In this document: positions 5,993 to 7,039 of the stretch, in pieces
Layout: the number at the start of each line of letters is the position of its first letter
Position numbering within the stretch: the first letter of the stretch is position 1
Assembly: GCA_009845505.1 (NCBI GenBank)
Contig: VXZL01000590.1
Span: 5,796 to 12,834 of the forward strand
DNA: 7,039 bases
From: Candidatus Poribacteria bacterium
Lineage (GTDB): Bacteria > Poribacteria > WGA-4E > WGA-3G
Direction: 5' to 3'
The notes under the pieces: model-generated
Told to the model about the DNA's origin: nothing
What the model saw: the letters and a program-made list of their open reading frames with translations, nothing else
Database searches by the model: none
Translations under genes and position numbers: made by a program

Positions 5993-6988
5993 CTAACCAC
6001 CGATTCTCGACATGTTTCGTTCGGGTTTAATAAAGTCTGCGGCGTTAATTTTATGCCCTGCCTCTTTTTGTGCGACGGCATCCAGAATGAGTTGACGGAT
6101 GACCGTATCTGATGCCCCTTCTCGGAGTGGTGTAAGCAGATCGGTTTCTGTTAGCGAGAAAAGACACGTCCGGAATTTTCCGTCAGCAGTAAGACGTACT
6201 CGGTTACAATTTTCGCAGAACGGCTCACTCACAGAGGGAATAATCCCGACCTCGTTACCGCTATCTGAGAATCGATAGCGTTGTGCCGTATCACTTTTTG
6301 CCTCACCGTTCAAAGCCACTGGTTTCAGTGGATAGACGGCGTTAATTTTGTCGATAATCTCTTTTCCGGGGATGTACATATTGCGTCCCCAGACGTCATC
6401 GGCATCGAGTGGCATAAATTCGATGAATCGGAGTTGATACTCATTTTGACGCGCGAAAGTGGCTAAATCGACAATTTCATCGTCTGTAAAGCCCCGCATT
6501 GCGACGGCATTGACTTTGATTGGGTTGAAACCGCATTCATGTGCGGTTTTAAGCCCTTCAAGCACGCGTGAAAGCACCTTTCGACGCGTCATCTGCTCGA
6601 ATTTCTCCTCGTTGAGTGTGTCTAAACTCACATTAATACGACGCAGCCCGGCATCGTAAAGGGCTTGTGCTTGCTTAATCAGCCCTATGCCGTTTGTTGT
6701 TAGACTGATGTCTTTTAGATCTTCTAACTGCGTCAACCGCTCTATGAGTGCCGGCACGCCGGGACGGACAAGCGGTTCACCGCCGGTAATACGGACTTTG
6801 CTAACACCTAATCCGACGAAAATGCGCGCCAGATGCAGAATCTCGTCAAAGGTCATCAGTGCCGCGTCTGGCATGAAGGTCATATCTTCTGGCATACAAT
6901 AGATACACCGGAAGTTACAAACATCAGTAACCGAGATTCTGAGATTCGTATGGATCCGCCCAAAGCGGTCGAGCATTTGTTGCTTCAT
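5993..6988 (-). CDS. moaA: MoaA, GTP 3',8-cyclase (molybdenum cofactor biosynthesis)
   Basis: MoaA is a radical-SAM enzyme that starts molybdopterin synthesis by converting GTP to 3',8-cyclo-GTP, which MoaC turns into cyclic pyranopterin monophosphate. The 331-residue protein is full length. The N-terminal radical-SAM cluster motif is CNFRCIYC (Cys24, Cys28, Cys31), followed by the SAM-binding ITGGEPLVRPG (from 67), TTNG (97-100) and RINVSLDTL (117-125). The C-terminal GTP-binding cluster is formed by Cys258, Cys261 and Cys275 (CENC, then 13 residues, then C). The protein ends in the essential Gly-Gly tail (SRIGG). No clear Shine-Dalgarno precedes the ATG at 6988; a second ATG four codons later has none either. 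Two [4Fe-4S] clusters make it a client of the suf genes that follow, but the 125-base gap leaves co-transcription open. No moaC or other moa gene is in the window. Confidence 0.96.
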   Translation of the reverse strand: MKQQMLDRFGRIHTNLRISVTDVCNFRCIYCMPEDMTFMPDAALMTFDEILHLARIFVGLGVSKVRITGGEPLVRPGVPALIERLTQLEDLKDISLTTNGIGLIKQAQALYDAGLRRINVSLDTLNEEKFEQMTRRKVLSRVLEGLKTAHECGFNPIKVNAVAMRGFTDDEIVDLATFARQNEYQLRFIEFMPLDADDVWGRNMYIPGKEIIDKINAVYPLKPVALNGEAKSDTAQRYRFSDSGNEVGIIPSVSEPFCENCNRVRLTADGKFRTCLFSLTETDLLTPLREGASDTVIRQLILDAVAQKEAGHKINAADFIKPERNMSRIGG

Positions 6989-7029
6989 GTCAATTCGGAC
7001 AACGAGAATTTAATTTTATTAGTGTTAAT

Positions 7030-7038
7030 AGTATATCA
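7030..7038 (-). promoter_or_regulatory. Possible extended -10 promoter upstream of moaA
   Basis: On the minus strand TGATATACT matches the extended -10 pattern TGnTATAAT at all but one position, about 40 bases before the moaA start, with AT-rich sequence following. The -35 region would be outside the window, so this cannot be tested here. Confidence 0.3.
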
Positions 7039-7039
7039 C

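Noticed and set aside
6989..7039. Molybdenum cofactor riboswitch upstream of moaA
   Set aside because: Only 51 bases are available before the start, too few to hold or exclude that structure.

Overview
The window is one strand of gene order read on the minus strand: a nearly complete SUF-type iron-sulfur cluster assembly operon, preceded by the molybdenum cofactor gene moaA. In transcription order (right to left) it holds moaA, sufC, sufB, sufD, a small glutaredoxin-like gene, sufS and the first 60 codons of sufU, which runs off the left edge. No convincing gene lies on the plus strand; the plus-strand open frames are antisense shadows of these genes.

How the genes work together. SufS takes sulfur from cysteine, SufU accepts it as a persulfide, and the SufB-SufC-SufD complex builds the cluster, driven by the SufC ATPase. 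The glutaredoxin-like protein has a single-cysteine CGWS active site, close to the CGFS monothiol glutaredoxins that carry [2Fe-2S] clusters. Its place between sufD and sufS suggests a carrier or thiol-handling role beside the scaffold. MoaA is a radical-SAM enzyme with two [4Fe-4S] clusters and is thus a likely consumer of the pathway. No sufE, sufA, sufT or iscR/sufR-like regulator is visible, so the system looks like the SufS-SufU type.

The non-coding part is the unusual one. Three intergenic spaces (sufB-sufD, sufD-glutaredoxin, glutaredoxin-sufS) are filled by different elements of about 110-180 bp. Each is edged by degenerate arrays of a 7-bp unit (plus-strand forms such as TTGGTTA, TCGGTTA, ACTGAAA, ACAACTA) facing opposite ways, and each has its own hairpin or inverted-repeat core. 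The arrays reach the stop codons of sufB and sufD and reach the ribosome binding sites of sufD and the glutaredoxin gene. Because of this the sufD frame can be read back through an array, giving a spurious N-terminal extension.

Organism. These are bacterial genes of moderate base composition. Intergenic heptamer arrays are known from filamentous cyanobacteria, and from memory this TTGGTTA / AACTGACAACTG style with GGGTTGC hairpins also resembles Candidatus Poribacteria genomes. That assignment is inference from style only; no phylogenetic marker was compared. No stretch over 300 bases lacks a gene, and there is no tRNA, rRNA, CRISPR array or recognisable transposase.
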